Positions 9,450-18,335 of a stretch of 64,000 bases of DNA are shown piece after piece. Positions within the stretch are counted from its first letter, which is position 1; every line of letters begins with the position of its first letter. This DNA is from Temperatibacter sp965603205 (GTDB lineage Bacteria > Pseudomonadota > Alphaproteobacteria > Sphingomonadales > Kordiimonadaceae). The notes beneath the pieces were generated by a model that saw only the letters and a program-made list of their open reading frames with translations, did no database searches and was not told where the DNA came from. Location of the stretch: positions 115,208 to 179,207 of the forward strand of contig CBFDCC010000008.1 of assembly GCA_965603205.1 (NCBI GenBank), read 5' to 3'. A program made the translations under genes and the position numbers.

Positions 9450-9986
9450 TTAAGACGCAACCTTGTTCCATTCTTCCAGTGCATGTTCAAATTGGCTATG
9501 GGCCTTATCAACATACAGCAACACTTCGTCTATATAACCATCCGTTGAGGCGGACCATACACGGTTTAAATAACGCTCTCCAGCGGCAAAGCTCGACATA
9601 ATATCGGCGAAAGCTTGCAAACCATATAGGTGTTTCATGCTATCGCGTGCATCAGCAAAATTATTTAAATCTTCGCGAAAATACTTGTCGATTTCAAAAC
9701 GCATTTCATAGGTTGGCACTTTGTCTTTACGTCCCGCTAGTGCCTCTATATTTTTCAATATATTGTCGAGGCTTTTGGCCATAATTACCTTATCTTCCTG
9801 CAAGCGCGTACTGGACTGCGCTGCTGCTTTTTCGTCTGATTTAAGCAGTGCCGCACCAATAAGACCGCCCACCATCACAGGTATGAAATACAGCCAATTA
9901 ACAAGCAGCTGATCCAGTGACGCCAGAAAAGCGCCACCAAGGAAAGCGGCAATAATGATTAGCTTTGATATTAAATTCATCGTCAT
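9450..9986 (-). CDS. Small membrane protein with two N-terminal transmembrane segments, unknown function
   Basis: This 178-residue protein is not recognised. It begins with two adjacent hydrophobic segments (about residues 5-22 and 28-47) separated by a very short turn. A charged, mostly helical cytoplasmic or periplasmic domain of about 125 residues follows, rich in Asp, Glu and Lys. The start at 9986 has a good GGGAGAGAG ribosome binding site. It sits 12 bases downstream of the OPT transporter and 28 bases upstream of the amidohydrolase start, on the same strand. It is thus probably part of the same transcript and might be an accessory to the transporter. No catalytic motif is visible. Confidence 0.7.
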   Translation of the reverse strand: MTMNLISKLIIIAAFLGGAFLASLDQLLVNWLYFIPVMVGGLIGAALLKSDEKAAAQSSTRLQEDKVIMAKSLDNILKNIEALAGRKDKVPTYEMRFEIDKYFREDLNNFADARDSMKHLYGLQAFADIMSSFAAGERYLNRVWSASTDGYIDEVLLYVDKAHSQFEHALEEWNKVAS

Positions 9987-9998
9987 AGTCTCTCTCCC

Positions 9999-11729
9999 TT
10001 AGCTACCTAAAATCATGTTAACGGCGAAGCCAACGCCTACTAGCGCTTCACCAACAATTAGACCCGCAGCAATGGGAATGCCCTTATTATCGGACCATAC
10101 CGCACCTTTTTTACGGTCTGACACCTCGCGCAGCAACGTACCTAATGCGTAAGTAAGGATAATATTAAAGGGTAAATAAAAGCCAAGACCAATGGTAATA
10201 CCGGCCCCGCCCTGCAATAGGGATAGCAGCGCACCAAGCGCGGCACCCGCTATATATTTTTCTATCGGTACATCACCTCCCGTGATGCCTTTAACCATGG
10301 ACGCCAGTGCCTGACCTTGCGGCGCCGGTAGCGCGTCAGAGCCAAGACCATATGCCTCATGAAGCAAGAAGATGAGCACGATGATCACGATAGGCCCAAG
10401 CCAAGCGCCAAAAAACTGACCCAACTGCTGCATACGCGGCGTTGCACCCACCAGATAACCCGTCTTAAGGTCTAGCATCAAATCCGTTGCCTGCGACATG
10501 GCCACACAAGTGGCAGCCCCCACGGTGATAGCGGCGACAATTGCTTGGCCTGTTTCCATGCCAGAGGTGAGCATAATCAATATAGTAACCGCGATAAGTG
10601 TCATGCCCGATAGCGGCGACCAGTTGGTTCTACCAATAGCCTCGCTAAGAATAATCCCCGCGATCCAAATCCACGCAGTACCCATTAATCCCATGGCGAG
10701 ACCACGCGCTAAGCTAACCTGCTCTGCCGACATCCATGCCATAATAGTAAGCAGAACAGCTGCACCAACAATAGCTATATATAATAGCTTAATCGGCATT
10801 TCTTCACGGCTCATAGCACTATCAACCTTGGATGAAGAGTGCATAGATTTAATGGCTGATTTCAGTAAAGGGAAGGCGAAAATAACACCAACAATGGCAC
10901 CACCGATCAGCATACCAATGCCCACAGGGCGGTATAACATTAGACGCAAACTATTAGGCGACGATATAGTCTCGCCATCCACGACAGGGAACATGCCCGT
11001 TAAATCCAACATCGGCGCGAGGAACCAATAACAGACAAAGCCACCAATGATAAAGGTAACACCACCACGGCCCGCGATAAAGCCAACCCCCATAGTCATC
11101 AGCGATATATACCAGACACCATTTAGATATTCAGGCAGATCAAACTGGGCAAATAGATTATAATTTTCAAAACCACTAGAAACGCTCAGATAATGCACAA
11201 AACCTGAGACGAGCATCGCACCAACCAACAGCTTGGCCTTTTCAATACCAGCGCCAGGGGATTTAAGGATAGAGGCCACAGCCACACCGCCCGGGTATGT
11301 CAGGCGCTCAAAATCAATCATCTGTTTTCTAAGCGGAATAATAAAGGCGATACCGAGGAATGCACCTGCAATGGCGCCAAAGGTCACGATATAAGGATTA
11401 AATTCTGTGCCGTAGCCCAATATAAAAATAGCGGGTACAGAGAACATCATCCCCGATGACGCACCGTTTACAGCCGAAGCCACGGTTTGGGTAACATTAT
11501 TTTCCACGATAGAGCGGCGACGCAAAATACCGCGCAAAATACCAAAACCTAATATGGCGGCCAGTTCTGACCCCTCAATTGAAAAGCCTAGTTTCAGTGA
11601 TGCATAGCCAATTGATATGGCGATGATCACGCCTAAAAAATATCCAACAAAAATTGCGTAGTTGGTTAGCTCTGGATAGGGCCCTTTTGTAATCGGGCCG
11701 TCAGCCGTTTGGCTTACCTCTTGTGACAT
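9999..11729 (-). CDS. OPT family oligopeptide transporter
   Basis: This 576-residue protein has roughly 14-16 hydrophobic segments and matches the OPT family in length and in features such as the N-terminal P-Y-P-E-L-T and internal glycine-rich membrane segments. OPT proteins are proton-coupled symporters for small peptides or, in the YSL branch, metal chelates. The peptidase-rich surroundings favour peptides. An upstream in-frame ATG at 11795 exists, but the ATG at 11729 is preceded by a near-perfect GGGAGGAGG ribosome binding site, so the shorter protein starting MSQEVSQT is annotated. It leads a probable operon with the small membrane protein and the amidohydrolase, which would couple peptide uptake to peptide cleavage. 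Confidence 0.88.
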   Translation of the reverse strand: MSQEVSQTADGPITKGPYPELTNYAIFVGYFLGVIIAISIGYASLKLGFSIEGSELAAILGFGILRGILRRRSIVENNVTQTVASAVNGASSGMMFSVPAIFILGYGTEFNPYIVTFGAIAGAFLGIAFIIPLRKQMIDFERLTYPGGVAVASILKSPGAGIEKAKLLVGAMLVSGFVHYLSVSSGFENYNLFAQFDLPEYLNGVWYISLMTMGVGFIAGRGGVTFIIGGFVCYWFLAPMLDLTGMFPVVDGETISSPNSLRLMLYRPVGIGMLIGGAIVGVIFAFPLLKSAIKSMHSSSKVDSAMSREEMPIKLLYIAIVGAAVLLTIMAWMSAEQVSLARGLAMGLMGTAWIWIAGIILSEAIGRTNWSPLSGMTLIAVTILIMLTSGMETGQAIVAAITVGAATCVAMSQATDLMLDLKTGYLVGATPRMQQLGQFFGAWLGPIVIIVLIFLLHEAYGLGSDALPAPQGQALASMVKGITGGDVPIEKYIAGAALGALLSLLQGGAGITIGLGFYLPFNIILTYALGTLLREVSDRKKGAVWSDNKGIPIAAGLIVGEALVGVGFAVNMILGS

Positions 11730-11734
11730 GGTGT

Positions 11735-11743
11735 CCTCCTCCC
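11735..11743 (-). promoter_or_regulatory. Strong ribosome binding site for the OPT transporter
   Basis: GGGAGGAGG on the minus strand, five bases before the ATG at 11729. It fixes this start over the ATG 66 bases upstream. Confidence 0.8.
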
Positions 11744-11898
11744 AAAGGTTTTTATATTCATCTTCATCTACGTGAAGTAACGAATAATTTATCACTCATA
11801 ACATATGGTAGCTTGCGTCTATGATTAATCCTCTATAGCAGTAAACTAAGAAGTTATCTCATGACAATGATTAATCGACTATAAGCGACAAAACCCCT

Positions 11899-13293
11899 AT
11901 GTGGAAAGAGCAACAACAAGAGCATTCTGGCTGGTTAAAAGACCGACTAAAATTGCAGTTTCAAGAGCTGGTTCAGCTTGCCGTGCCTGCTGTGATGATG
12001 CGTCTTGGCATTTTGGCGCTAGGCATTGTAGACACCGCCTTTGTAGGTCATTACGCAACCAAACATCTGGCATGGTTAAATCTAGCGCAGCAATCGGTGA
12101 TCATGTTCGCGCTTATTGTCGGCCTTGGGCTACTTATGGGTATTCTTGTCTATACGTCTAATGCCTATGGGGCTGGGGACTATAAAGAATGCGGGCGCAT
12201 TTGGCGGCGGTCAATTCCCTATACTTTACTTGTCAGTGCTTTCATCCTCGCTATTGCTTGGCCTGCTGAATATTGGCTCCAGCTAACGGGGCAAACTCCA
12301 GAAGTATCCGAGCGATCAGGTGACCTTATCCGCATACTCGCCATCGGCATGCCGGGGCATCTGCTGTTTGTGAATTGCACCATGTTCCTAGAAGGTGTTA
12401 AAAAAGCAGGCGTAGGTTTTGTAGTAATGATCGGTGCTAACGTGGTGAATGTGGTGCTAGATTATATGCTCATTTATGGTGAATTTGGCGCACCAGAAAT
12501 GGGCGCAGAAGGATCAGCTTGGACCACAACAGCGGTGCGATGGTTCATGGCTATCACCATCATGGTCTATGTTTGGCGATCAAAAAGTATGGAAAAATTT
12601 GGCACACGTAAGCCTTACGCTGGTAAATGGTCTGACTGGCAAGACCAGCGCACACTTGGATATGCCTCGGGCATATCGCTGGCAGCTGAGCTAACGGCCT
12701 TTTCATCCCTTGTGATCTTTGGTGGCTGGCTTGGCACCATACCACTGGCAGCGCAAGGTGTAGCAAGTCAGGTAACAGGTCTGCCGCTTATGATGGCGGT
12801 GGGTATCGGTGTGGCAGGATCGGTGCGCGTAGGTATGGCCTTCGCTCGCAAGGACCGCATTGATACACGGATGGCCGCTATGTCAGCTGTTATCTTGCAT
12901 GTGTTTTTAATCGGCGCACTTGCCATCACGGTGGCGATACTAGCCAAGCCTTTTATGAGCATATTTACTAATGATATAGCTGTCATCGCGCTCTTGACAC
13001 CGCTAGCGCCCATATTTGCCCTTTCGATGTTTTTTGATGGGTTGCAAATTATAGTATCGTGCATGCTACGCGGCTTAAAGGAAAAATGGGTGCCAACTAT
13101 TTTACAGGCTATTTGCTTTTCCTGCATTATGTTACCGACCTGCTATATCCTCGCCTTTACCTATGATATGGGCCTAAAAGGCTTGATGGTTGGTACATTA
13201 GTTGGCGTCAGTTTAGCATTTGCCGCACAGCTGGGACGGTTTTTATATCTAACACAAAAGTCAAAAGTCTCCTTGTTAGTGAATCTAAAGTAA
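11899..13293 (+). CDS. MATE family multidrug/toxin efflux transporter
   Basis: This 464-residue protein has 12 predicted hydrophobic segments arranged as two six-helix halves, which is the normal MATE length. The first helix region A-V-P-A-V-M-M-R-L-G-I-L-A-L-G-I-V-D-T-A-F-V-G resembles the DinF branch (helix 1 with P and V-D-T-A-F-V-G-H). Members export cationic drugs or toxic metabolites in exchange for sodium or protons. No strong ribosome binding site is seen before the ATG at 11899. The gene is divergent from the OPT operon, and the 170-base gap between 11729 and 11899 would carry both promoters. Substrate unknown. Confidence 0.85.
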   Translation: MWKEQQQEHSGWLKDRLKLQFQELVQLAVPAVMMRLGILALGIVDTAFVGHYATKHLAWLNLAQQSVIMFALIVGLGLLMGILVYTSNAYGAGDYKECGRIWRRSIPYTLLVSAFILAIAWPAEYWLQLTGQTPEVSERSGDLIRILAIGMPGHLLFVNCTMFLEGVKKAGVGFVVMIGANVVNVVLDYMLIYGEFGAPEMGAEGSAWTTTAVRWFMAITIMVYVWRSKSMEKFGTRKPYAGKWSDWQDQRTLGYASGISLAAELTAFSSLVIFGGWLGTIPLAAQGVASQVTGLPLMMAVGIGVAGSVRVGMAFARKDRIDTRMAAMSAVILHVFLIGALAITVAILAKPFMSIFTNDIAVIALLTPLAPIFALSMFFDGLQIIVSCMLRGLKEKWVPTILQAICFSCIMLPTCYILAFTYDMGLKGLMVGTLVGVSLAFAAQLGRFLYLTQKSKVSLLVNLK

Positions 13294-13456
13294 TAGTACC
13301 GATATCAACCCTAACTTTACTTTAGTTGACAATCTTTAACTATACAGCAATTCTTTAGTATACTCTTAAGTGATCCTTGCAACTAAAGCGGAGTTTGTTG
13401 ACGTGATAAACAGTAAAAGGGACATGGTTACTAGATATATTGCGAATGAATTCATC

Positions 13457-14314
13457 ATGAAATTCATGAGAGTCCCTGCGGCTTTAACTGTTCTTTTTAC
13501 AACTATAACGCCTGCGTCATATGCAGCAGACTTGGAAATCATTGACCAATTGAACAATGCTTTAGAATCCATACAAGAAGGCGTCGATTCGATTTGGCCT
13601 GGTGATATTGATTTTACTGGCATGGATATTCAATTAGGCGTTGGTGCTGGTTTCACACCTGATTATTTAGGGTCTAATAATTACCGACTGCGCGTCATGC
13701 CACGATATAGCATTCGTTATAAAAATCTGTGGCGGCTAAACGGCACAAAATTTTCTTATAACGCCATACGTGCCAAGAATTTACTAGCAGGCCCTATCTT
13801 GTCGTATCGTTTTGGTCGTAGCGAGAGTAATAACAAGGCACTGACTGGTTTAGGCGATGTGGATGACAGCTTCGAAATTGGTGCCTTTGTTAAATATAAA
13901 TATAAAAGATTAAGTGTGAACGCAGATTTTAGACAGGCGACAGAGACAAGCAAAGGCAGCATCTTTAGATTAACATTAGGGCATGGCCTCTATGCTAATG
14001 ATACTTTAAAAGTTGGCTTTGGCATGCGCCTCAAATGGCTATCAACCGCGGCTATGCGAACGCACTTTGGTATAACAAATGCGCAATCACTCACATCTGA
14101 ATATGGCCATAATGCCTTCGCGCCAAAATCTAGTTTTTCTGAGGTCGACACCAGTATCGTTGTCTCATACAAATTGTCACCAGAAGCGAAACTTACAAGT
14201 TTGCTATCCTATGGCCGCTTAATCGGCGCTGCTGGTAATAGCCCGCTAACGGGTGGTCAGCTAGGCTCCTCCAATCAGCTGATTTTTGGCACAGCCTTGA
14301 TGTATAGTTTCTAA
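13457..14314 (+). CDS. MipA/OmpV family outer membrane protein
   Basis: This is an outer membrane beta-barrel of about 285 residues. After a signal peptide (MKFMRVPAALTVLFTTITPASYA) the mature protein shows the family hallmark G-V-G-A-G-F-T-P-D-Y-L-G-S, an R-V-M-P-R-Y segment, alternating amphipathic strands and a terminal phenylalanine (M-Y-S-F) used for barrel assembly. The start is uncertain. The ATG at 13457 gives a textbook signal peptide but has no clear ribosome binding site, whereas an in-frame GTG at 13403 has GGAG nine bases upstream. MipA/OmpV proteins have been linked to murein-enzyme scaffolding and to small-molecule passage. Which applies here is unknown. Its 3' end overlaps the convergent methyltransferase gene by four bases. 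Confidence 0.82.
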   Translation: MKFMRVPAALTVLFTTITPASYAADLEIIDQLNNALESIQEGVDSIWPGDIDFTGMDIQLGVGAGFTPDYLGSNNYRLRVMPRYSIRYKNLWRLNGTKFSYNAIRAKNLLAGPILSYRFGRSESNNKALTGLGDVDDSFEIGAFVKYKYKRLSVNADFRQATETSKGSIFRLTLGHGLYANDTLKVGFGMRLKWLSTAAMRTHFGITNAQSLTSEYGHNAFAPKSSFSEVDTSIVVSYKLSPEAKLTSLLSYGRLIGAAGNSPLTGGQLGSSNQLIFGTALMYSF

Positions 14315-15087
14315 AATTTAAGAAAAACATACCCCACATCAAGTGTATTTAGCTGCCTGACATAACCATATTTTTCATCCCAACGCCCATTAGATAAATC
14401 TTCCTCAAGTTTTTTCAAACCTACAGTAACTGCTGTCTCTTCCACATTAGAAAATGAAGAAATACCACCACGATATTCATCTTGAAGATAAATTTCAGGA
14501 CGCGCCCATCCAGCAGCTGCAAAATGATCAATCAAATCATTAGGCAAAGGAAAACGTACCATGCTGACAGGTCTAAAGTTTTCCTGTTCAAGATAATCTG
14601 TAATAATGTTTAGGCTAGCAAACCATTCTTTATCTTTTGTTCTAAAGGCAGGAAAATAATCAAAAAGCCAAAAGGCCGATTCTAAATCAATATCATAAGT
14701 AAAAATGACCACAGGTCCTGTGCCAACAATCCGTAATGCCTCATCTAAGGCTTTCTCTCTATCTGTAAAATGATGCACACACAGCGTCATCATAACACCA
14801 TCAAAACTATCATCATCAAAGGGTAAGTCTTCGGCAAAGCCCTCTCTCCATTGTAAATTTGGGTGCTTTTTGCCTTGATCGCGCATAATTTTTGATGGCT
14901 CGATAGCCGTTACACCAAAGCCAGCCTTAGCCATTGCCTGACTATAATTACCCGAGCCTGCACCTATATCAAGTATACGTGCACCCCTATCTAGTCCAAA
15001 CAGTTCAATTAGCTTATCTACTATACGCGGATCAGCAGCTCTTGTGGCTGTATAGGTTTTTCCAATTGTGTCATATAATATGGTCAT
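14311..15087 (-). CDS. Class I SAM-dependent methyltransferase
   Basis: This 258-residue protein has the UbiE-like class I fold. Motif I is I-L-D-I-G-A-G-S-G-N-Y-S (Asp40 to Ser48), an acidic post-I position sits in A-I-E-P (Glu63), and F-D-G-V-M-M-T-L-C-V-H-H-F corresponds to motifs II-III. It transfers a methyl group from S-adenosylmethionine to a small molecule that cannot be named from sequence. The gene begins 6 bases after the stop of the iodotyrosine-deiodinase-like gene, so the two are coupled. A halogenated or phenolic aromatic is one possible shared substrate (inference). Its 3' end overlaps the convergent outer membrane gene by four bases. Confidence 0.85.
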   Translation of the reverse strand: MTILYDTIGKTYTATRAADPRIVDKLIELFGLDRGARILDIGAGSGNYSQAMAKAGFGVTAIEPSKIMRDQGKKHPNLQWREGFAEDLPFDDDSFDGVMMTLCVHHFTDREKALDEALRIVGTGPVVIFTYDIDLESAFWLFDYFPAFRTKDKEWFASLNIITDYLEQENFRPVSMVRFPLPNDLIDHFAAAGWARPEIYLQDEYRGGISSFSNVEETAVTVGLKKLEEDLSNGRWDEKYGYVRQLNTLDVGYVFLKF

Positions 15088-15093
15088 ATAATT

Positions 15094-15789
15094 CTAATCA
15101 AAAAATGTTGATATGTCTTCAAGCGACTTTTTGGTAATCACAGGCACTTCAGCATCTGCTGCTGGCAAACCCGCAACAACGAGCATCATTGCTTTTTCTT
15201 GCTTTGGTCTATTACAAAGCTCGTTTAAAAACCCCATGGGTGAAGGCGTGTGGGTTAGCGTTACAAGACCAGCGTCATGCAATGCCGCTAGTAACATACC
15301 TCCCGCTAGCCCTACGCTTTCAGGCGCGTAATAATTTACATGCTTCACGCCGTCTTCGTCTACATCATAGGGTTGGCGAAAAACTACAATCAGCCAAGGT
15401 GCCGTTTCTAAAAACGGCTTGTTGGCGTCTGTGCCAAATTTCTCTAGATCAGCCAGCCACTCATCACCAGCGCGTCCGCCATAAAATTCTTGTTCTTCAG
15501 CTTCGGCGGCAGCGCGTAACTTGGCTTTCATACCTGGATTAGAAATAACAGCAAAGTGCCAAGGCTGTTTGTTAGCACCACTGGGTGCGCGGCCTGCTGA
15601 TTTGATTGCATATTCGATCACTTGACGGGGCACGGGCCTGTCGCTAAATTCTCGAACTGTGCGACGCTTTGCCATATGATTAAAAAAATCTTTGGCGCGT
15701 TTTATCTGCTCTGCCTTTGTATAGCTTGGTATTTCACCTAACGGCTCAAAGCCCGCATCATTTGCTTCGTCATTTCCTTCAGTGCTCAT
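15094..15789 (-). CDS. Nitroreductase-fold flavoprotein, iodotyrosine deiodinase (IYD)-like
   Basis: This 231-residue FMN enzyme of the nitroreductase superfamily has K-R-R-T-V-R-E-F-S (residues 41-49) contacting the flavin phosphate and A-P-S-G-A-N-K-Q-P-W-H-F (68-79). It also carries the active-site lid residues diagnostic of IYD, Glu99, Tyr103 and Lys124. Their spacing (E-x3-Y, then 21 residues to K) equals that of human IYD Glu157, Tyr161 and Lys182. N-Y-Y-A-P-E-S-V-G-L-A-G-G and T-L-T-H-T-P-S-P-M complete the match. IYD homologues reductively remove halogen from mono- and dihalotyrosines. In bacteria this probably salvages or detoxifies halogenated tyrosine from sea water. It heads a two-gene operon with the methyltransferase six bases downstream. 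Confidence 0.88.
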   Translation of the reverse strand: MSTEGNDEANDAGFEPLGEIPSYTKAEQIKRAKDFFNHMAKRRTVREFSDRPVPRQVIEYAIKSAGRAPSGANKQPWHFAVISNPGMKAKLRAAAEAEEQEFYGGRAGDEWLADLEKFGTDANKPFLETAPWLIVVFRQPYDVDEDGVKHVNYYAPESVGLAGGMLLAALHDAGLVTLTHTPSPMGFLNELCNRPKQEKAMMLVVAGLPAADAEVPVITKKSLEDISTFFD

Positions 15790-15873
15790 ACTGATATTCC
15801 CTTGTCTTACCCATAGTGTCCATGTAACTGTCTGGTCCAGTTCAGCATATAGGCATAAGGGATTAACGTAGCG

Positions 15874-17643
15874 GTGAATAGCAAAAAAATCTACAGTAGT
15901 AACATCATTTCATTTGTAACAGGGTTCCTGTTATTCGTGCTTACTGCTGTTCCTGCATCGGGTCAAACTGTACTCATAAGCGATAAACGCATTAATGAAA
16001 TAGCCGCAACGCTCAATCAGACAAACCAACATATATCTATCCTCAATGGCAAAGTTATACGCAGCATCGATACCCCATCAGATCAACATATTAATCTGGG
16101 GCATCTGTCGCGCTTTGCCTATAGCCTCGTAGCGCTTAAGCTGGCAGAAGAGGGCATCCTTGATTTGGAAGAACCTATTTTCCGTCATATGCCAGAGCTA
16201 GAATTAGATGAATTTTTCACCGTTGCTATCACGGCTAAACACCTGATGTCTGAAACAGCAGGATTTGGTGTACCCACATGGTATAGCGGTGAATGGACTA
16301 TTGATGATAAGCAATTCGCTGATAACCCACTCGTGCATTATGTCATGAGCCTACGCACGGCGGGGCAAGTAGCCCATGATGACCCCGTAGGATCGCTTAT
16401 TCTGGTTAGATTCATGGAAAAAGTAACGGGGAAATCCATAGAAAACTTGGTCAAGGACAAACTATTAGCACCCCTAGGGTTAGAGGATGATGCCTTTAAT
16501 ATACCCGTTACCTCTACAGCAAAATACCCCAATATTTTCAACCCCATTATGGCTGCTACAGGCAGCATGGGGCTTGTTGAGGCCTTTATGCGCCTCACCT
16601 TAAAAAAACCAGATTTTCTGTCAAAGGCATCCTATAAAGTTTTAATGGAAGACCCAATATTTGCCCTGCAACCCATGGGTAAAATCCGCACATCAGGACT
16701 GACGAAACAAACATTAGACAACCGTAATATTATCTTAATAGGCGATGCATGTGCTAGTGATGCCACGATCATTTCAGTCCCACGACATGAGGTATCACTA
16801 TTGATTACACGGGATAACACGGCTAGCGCTTGTAATCGCCTTCAAGGATTAAAAGTTCTAGAGGGTGTTTTTGAGACTGACCTGCCCCCCTTGCGCAAAG
16901 TCAGCAAGGAGATCAAACGCCTACGCGCGATTGAGGTTAGATTGCGTGAACCAAAAGGCGGACTATCAGGCATTTATGTGCGTGATGATGCTCCCTCACG
17001 CTGGTTAAAGGCACGCTTAGATAGGCTTCTTAATGAGACACTCGCGATCACACCTGACAATCAAGGTCACCTGAGTATCAATGAAAATGACGAGATTAAG
17101 CAATATAATGCGCTCGCCCCCTATCGCTACGAAGGGCCGTCTGGGGAAGAGTTGATATTCACACCCTATAAGCTGGGTGGCTATTTAACCTACAACGGCA
17201 CGCTCTACCGCTATGTGGGATTGATCGGTGATAAGGTGCTAGTGCTCAGTCCATTCATTTGGTGCTTGTTAATCATGCTCAGCGTCGCCATCTATTGGCG
17301 TAGCAAAACCAGTATTAAATGGCAAAAAATGGCAAAATTTGTCACTACTGGCACCATACTATATGGCGTTGGTGTTTATTTTGAGCTTAATCATTGGCCG
17401 CTCGTTTATTATACCTATGATAGTCAAGCAGCCATAGTCACTTGGCGCATTATCATGAATATCGGGATGATGGGTATATTATCAATGCCGTTATTTGCCT
17501 TGAAGTTTTCAAAGAATAACAACATGCCGCAAGGTATATACCTGATACTCGCAGGGCCACATTTAACACTACTCACTGTAGCAGCTCTCATCTTATTTTT
17601 ACTGATGAATGCATGGGGTATCGCAGGAGAAATCTTTTCATGA
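15874..17643 (+). CDS. Membrane-anchored class C beta-lactamase/PBP-fold protein with lost catalytic residues
   Basis: This 589-residue protein has a signal or anchor segment (about residues 11-29), a beta-lactamase-fold domain (about 35-340), a lipocalin-like C-terminal extension (about 350-450) and four hydrophobic segments at the end (about 455-585). The fold is recognised by L-A-E-E-G-I-L-D-L-E-E-P-I and by F-M-E-K-V-T-G-K-S. The S-x-x-K tetrad of active enzymes reads H-L-S-R (His77, Arg80), and the Y-x-N triad reads H-D-D (168-170), so acylation chemistry should be lost. It starts with GTG. Its stop overlaps the start of the DNA glycosylase gene (ATGA), implying co-translation. It is probably a binding or sensor pseudoenzyme in the inner membrane, facing the periplasm. 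The frame is intact, so it is not a decayed gene. Confidence 0.75.
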   Translation: MNSKKIYSSNIISFVTGFLLFVLTAVPASGQTVLISDKRINEIAATLNQTNQHISILNGKVIRSIDTPSDQHINLGHLSRFAYSLVALKLAEEGILDLEEPIFRHMPELELDEFFTVAITAKHLMSETAGFGVPTWYSGEWTIDDKQFADNPLVHYVMSLRTAGQVAHDDPVGSLILVRFMEKVTGKSIENLVKDKLLAPLGLEDDAFNIPVTSTAKYPNIFNPIMAATGSMGLVEAFMRLTLKKPDFLSKASYKVLMEDPIFALQPMGKIRTSGLTKQTLDNRNIILIGDACASDATIISVPRHEVSLLITRDNTASACNRLQGLKVLEGVFETDLPPLRKVSKEIKRLRAIEVRLREPKGGLSGIYVRDDAPSRWLKARLDRLLNETLAITPDNQGHLSINENDEIKQYNALAPYRYEGPSGEELIFTPYKLGGYLTYNGTLYRYVGLIGDKVLVLSPFIWCLLIMLSVAIYWRSKTSIKWQKMAKFVTTGTILYGVGVYFELNHWPLVYYTYDSQAAIVTWRIIMNIGMMGILSMPLFALKFSKNNNMPQGIYLILAGPHLTLLTVAALILFLLMNAWGIAGEIFS

Positions 17644-18284
17644 CAAATACCGTACCTACTGACTTTGGCTTATGCGATACTTCCATTATAAAAATGCTGG
17701 ATGAACTTGCCGCAAATGACATACATATAAAAGAGGCCGTTAAACAAGTAGGCTATCCAGCGGCGCGCTATAGCCCTGCAGGGTTTGCGCCCCTAATGCG
17801 TATCATAGTCGGTCAACAACTAAGCGTTAAGGCAGCGGCCAGTATTGCCGCCCGTGTTGATACGTTGGTAGTCAAACCTAACGACCCTCATGCCTTTGCC
17901 CGCCAAAGTGATGAGGATTTACGTGGCTGCGGCCTTAGTTTTCAAAAAATTAAATATGGCCGCGCCTTATGCGAGGCTGTGCTAGATGGTAGTTTGCGCC
18001 CTAATCACATGCCTGATATGAGTGATGAAGAAATATTATCCTCTATCACTGCCATCAAGGGATTTGGCCGCTGGTCAGCAGAAATGTATATGATGTTCTC
18101 GCTAGGGCGGGTCAACATATGGCCCTCTGGCGACTTGGCCGTGCGCGCGGGTATTGGCACTATTATCGGCAATAGTGAGCGCCCTAATGAGAAAGAAACC
18201 GACGTAATTGGTGAGCGTTGGCACCCTTACCGCAGCGCGGTGGCGCTCCTGAGCTGGCATTATTATTCCAATCCGCCGCTTTAA
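17640..18284 (+). CDS. DNA-3-methyladenine glycosylase II (AlkA-like, HhH-GPD)
   Basis: This 214-residue HhH-GPD base-excision glycosylase has the helix-hairpin-helix segment I-K-G-F-G-R-W-S-A-E-M and a catalytic aspartate in W-P-S-G-D-L-A-V-R (Asp165). It lacks the N-terminal domain of E. coli AlkA, as many short bacterial and yeast MAG-type enzymes do. It excises alkylated purines from DNA. The ATG at 17640 overlaps the TGA of the preceding gene and has GGAG upstream, so it is preferred to the ATG at 17613. The translational coupling to a membrane pseudo-beta-lactamase has no obvious functional reason. Confidence 0.88.
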   Translation: MTNTVPTDFGLCDTSIIKMLDELAANDIHIKEAVKQVGYPAARYSPAGFAPLMRIIVGQQLSVKAAASIAARVDTLVVKPNDPHAFARQSDEDLRGCGLSFQKIKYGRALCEAVLDGSLRPNHMPDMSDEEILSSITAIKGFGRWSAEMYMMFSLGRVNIWPSGDLAVRAGIGTIIGNSERPNEKETDVIGERWHPYRSAVALLSWHYYSNPPL

Positions 18285-18294
18285 GATAAAAAAA

Positions 18295-18312
18295 GGGCGC
18301 CAAGAGGCACCC
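18295..18312 (-). terminator. Rho-independent terminator of the ompW-like gene
   Basis: Reading the minus strand, GGGTGCC pairs with GGCGCCC (one G-U pair) around a 4-base loop and is followed by seven T. A-runs on the plus-strand side mean it could also slow the convergent glycosylase transcript. Confidence 0.85.
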
Positions 18313-18335
18313 TAAAATTAAGATGTTATAAGTAC

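Noticed and set aside
10498..11031. 177-codon open frame antisense to the OPT transporter
   Set aside because: It is a mirror of codons for membrane helices. Its low-complexity content is rich in Ile, Met, Pro and Ala, and it has no ribosome binding site.
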